Assembly (NCBI GenBank): GCA_023388235.1
Contig: JAEWGQ010000194.1
Location: 1-5,569 of the forward strand
Length of the DNA: 5,569 nt
Source of the DNA: Actinomycetes bacterium
GTDB lineage: Bacteria; Actinomycetota; Actinomycetes; Actinomycetales; Cellulomonadaceae
Direction: 5' to 3'
Under the pieces are notes generated by a model. The model saw nothing but the letters and a program-made list of their open reading frames with translations, did no database searches and was not told the DNA's origin. Shown here piece after piece: positions 4,119 through 5,569 of the stretch (within the stretch, counting starts at the first letter, position 1; each line of letters starts with the position of its first letter). A program made the position numbers and the translations under genes.

Positions 4119-5569
4119 GTGACCGCGAACGCCACCTCCCGCCGCGCACCCGCCGCCGCCCCCGAGCGGCTGGACCCCCGCGACCGCACCGTGATCGGCC
4201 TGCTGCTGGTCGCGGGCTTCGTCGTCATCCTCAACGAGACCGCCATGGGCGTGGCGCTGCCGGTGCTCATGACCGAGCTGCGCGTCTCCGCGGCGACCGG
4301 CCAGTGGCTGACCACGGGGTTCATGCTGACCATGGCCGTGGTGATCCCGGCGACCGGCTGGGTGATGGACCGGTTCCGCACCCGTCAGGTGTTCGTGGCC
4401 GCGATGACGCTGTTCGCCACCGGCACGGCGGTGGCCGCGCTCGCCCCCGGCTTCGGCGTGCTGCTGGCCGGGCGCGTCGTCCAGGCCAGCGGCACGGCGG
4501 TGATGATCCCGCTGCTCATGACGACGGTGCTGACGCTGGTGCCGCCGAGCATCCGGGGCCGCACGATGGGCACCATCTCGATCGTCATCTCGGTGGCGCC
4601 GGCCGTCGGCCCGACGCTGTCCGGCCTCGTGCTGTCGCAGCTGTCGTGGCGGTGGATCTTCGGCGTGGTGCTGCCGATCGCCCTGGCGGCGCTCGCGCTC
4701 GGGGCGTGGCGGGTCCGCGACGTGACCACGACCCGGGACGCCCGCCTGGACCTGGCGTCGCTGGCGCTGTCCGCCGTCGGCTTCGGGGCGCTGATCTTCG
4801 GGCTGTCGAGCATCGGCGAGGCCGCGGGCGGGCACGCACCGGTCGCGCCGTGGATCCCGCTGCTGGTCGGGGTGGCCGCGCTCGCCGCGTTCGTCGTCCG
4901 GCAGCTGCGGCTGCAGCGGACCACGGGGGCGCTGCTGGACCTGCGCGTCTTCGCCGACCGCTCGTACACGGTGTCCACGCTGGTGCTGGTGATCTCGTTC
5001 ATGGCGATGTTCGGCGCCCTGATCGTGCTGCCGATCTTCCTGCAGGACGTGCTGCGCCGGGGCACGCTGCAGACCGGCCTGCTGCTGCTGCCCGGCGGCG
5101 TGGTGATGGGCGCGCTGTCCCCGCTGGTGGGCCGGCTGTTCGACCGCGTCGGACCGCGCCCGCTCGTGACGCCCGGCGCGCTCGCGCTCAGCGCCGCCCT
5201 GTGGCTGCTGTCCACCCTGCACCCGGGCACTCCGGCGGGCGTGGTGGTCGCCGTGCACACGCTGCTCAGCGTGGGCCTGGCGTTCATGATCACGCCGCTG
5301 TTCACGTCGGCGCTCGGCTCGCTGCCCCCGGCGCTGTACGGGCACGGCTCGGCGATCATCAACACCGTGCAGCAGCTCGCCGGCGCCGCGGGGACCGCCC
5401 TGTTCATCACGGTGCTCTCCACGACGACGGCGTCCCGGCTGACGGCCGGGGCGGACCCGGTCGACGCCACCGCCGCCGGGGTGCAGGGGGCGTTCCTGTG
5501 GGGCGGGGTGGTCTCGGTGGTCGCGGTGGCGGCGACGCTGCTGGTGCGCCGCCCGCCCGCCGGCGCCGG
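4119..5569 (+). CDS. DHA2-family 14-TM MFS drug exporter (3' end missing)
   Basis: The gene starts at GTG 4119 with GAGGGAG at 4108-4114; 483 residues are visible and no stop is reached before the window ends. It is a proton-driven inner-membrane exporter of the EmrB/QacA/LmrB type. Motifs seen are: D1 as LNETAMGVALP (38-48) in TM1; W63; motif A GWVMDRFRTRQ (80-90) in the loop after TM2; motif B from R119 to G125 in TM4; and the antiporter motif C APAVGPTLSG (160-169) in TM5, followed by SWRWIF (176-181), typical of DHA2 proteins. About 14 hydrophobic segments can be counted; the last is GGVVSVVAVAATLLV. Because DHA2 proteins are usually about 480-520 residues long, only a short tail is probably missing. 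The usual TM1 'LDxT' is 'LNET' here, which I associate from memory with LmrB-like members. The substrate cannot be told. No TetR- or MarR-type regulator is visible on the left side. Confidence 0.9.
   Translation, partial: MTANATSRRAPAAAPERLDPRDRTVIGLLLVAGFVVILNETAMGVALPVLMTELRVSAATGQWLTTGFMLTMAVVIPATGWVMDRFRTRQVFVAAMTLFATGTAVAALAPGFGVLLAGRVVQASGTAVMIPLLMTTVLTLVPPSIRGRTMGTISIVISVAPAVGPTLSGLVLSQLSWRWIFGVVLPIALAALALGAWRVRDVTTTRDARLDLASLALSAVGFGALIFGLSSIGEAAGGHAPVAPWIPLLVGVAALAAFVVRQLRLQRTTGALLDLRVFADRSYTVSTLVLVISFMAMFGALIVLPIFLQDVLRRGTLQTGLLLLPGGVVMGALSPLVGRLFDRVGPRPLVTPGALALSAALWLLSTLHPGTPAGVVVAVHTLLSVGLAFMITPLFTSALGSLPPALYGHGSAIINTVQQLAGAAGTALFITVLSTTTASRLTAGADPVDATAAGVQGAFLWGGVVSVVAVAATLLVRRPPAGA

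Noticed and set aside
4015..4122. Leader peptide of about 35 codons ending in GTGA overlap with the exporter start
   Set aside because: A frame from GTG 4015 does stop at 4120-4122, overlapping the exporter start, but it has no Shine-Dalgarno and is Pro/Arg/Ala-rich. It belongs to a longer shadow frame open since 3220.
2408..4381. 657-residue minus-strand open frame antisense to ndh
   Set aside because: The opposite strand has unmistakable NDH-2 motifs throughout. The antisense frame is Arg/Asp/His-rich and crosses the terminator and the next gene start.
4104..5345. 413-residue minus-strand frame rich in His, Gln and Arg
   Set aside because: It is antisense to the MFS exporter, whose motifs are in order. 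The His/Gln/Arg composition is the mirror image of membrane-protein codons.

Overview
This is a very GC-rich window with strong G/C bias at third codon positions, GTG and TTG starts, and actinobacterial protein families. It most likely comes from a high-GC actinomycete chromosome. The gene content and style fit Micrococcales such as Cellulomonas, but that genus-level guess is inference from memory and was not tested. All genes I can support lie on the + strand.

Positions 1 to about 720 hold no convincing complete gene. The first 108 bases may be the Pro/Arg/Ala-rich C-terminal tail of a gene entering from the left. The rest is repeat-rich: three copies of a roughly 56-bp interrupted palindrome (106-161, 229-284, 495-549), the first two embedded in a nearly identical 89-bp direct repeat. 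There is also an unrelated inverted repeat at 369-405 and a degenerate 36-bp tandem duplication at 568-639. Long open frames here on both strands look like high-GC shadow ORFs.

Positions about 704-2370 hold a two-gene unit. A short PadR-family winged-helix regulator (TTG start at 851) overlaps by 4 bp with a membrane protein that has an N-terminal HAAS/DUF1700-like helical domain, three predicted membrane segments and a long C-terminal domain probably outside the membrane. Such PadR plus HAAS-type membrane protein pairs are a recurrent bacterial arrangement, probably a sensor/regulator module. The roughly 120-nt leader of padR can form several hairpins, two of them mutually exclusive. A candidate operator-like inverted repeat overlaps a possible -10 element.

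Positions 2371-3901 hold a type II NADH dehydrogenase (ndh) with its own short, information-dense promoter region. A -10-like TACCGT sits exactly where a leaderless mRNA starting at the ATG would need it. A DtxR/IdeR-like iron box (14/19 to consensus) covers the -35 region, and a weaker Rex-like redox operator lies just upstream. Together these suggest, without proving, that this iron-free dehydrogenase is controlled by iron supply and NADH/NAD+ balance. A strong GC hairpin follows the gene as a terminator.

Positions 3955-5569 hold a leader with tandem and alternative hairpins, then a 14-TM DHA2-type MFS exporter (GTG start at 4119). The exporter runs off the right edge with probably only a short tail missing. 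I found no tRNA, rRNA, CRISPR array, transposase or phage gene. Nothing here is clearly a new multi-gene system; the most unusual items are the palindromic repeat cluster and the stacked iron/redox sites in front of ndh.
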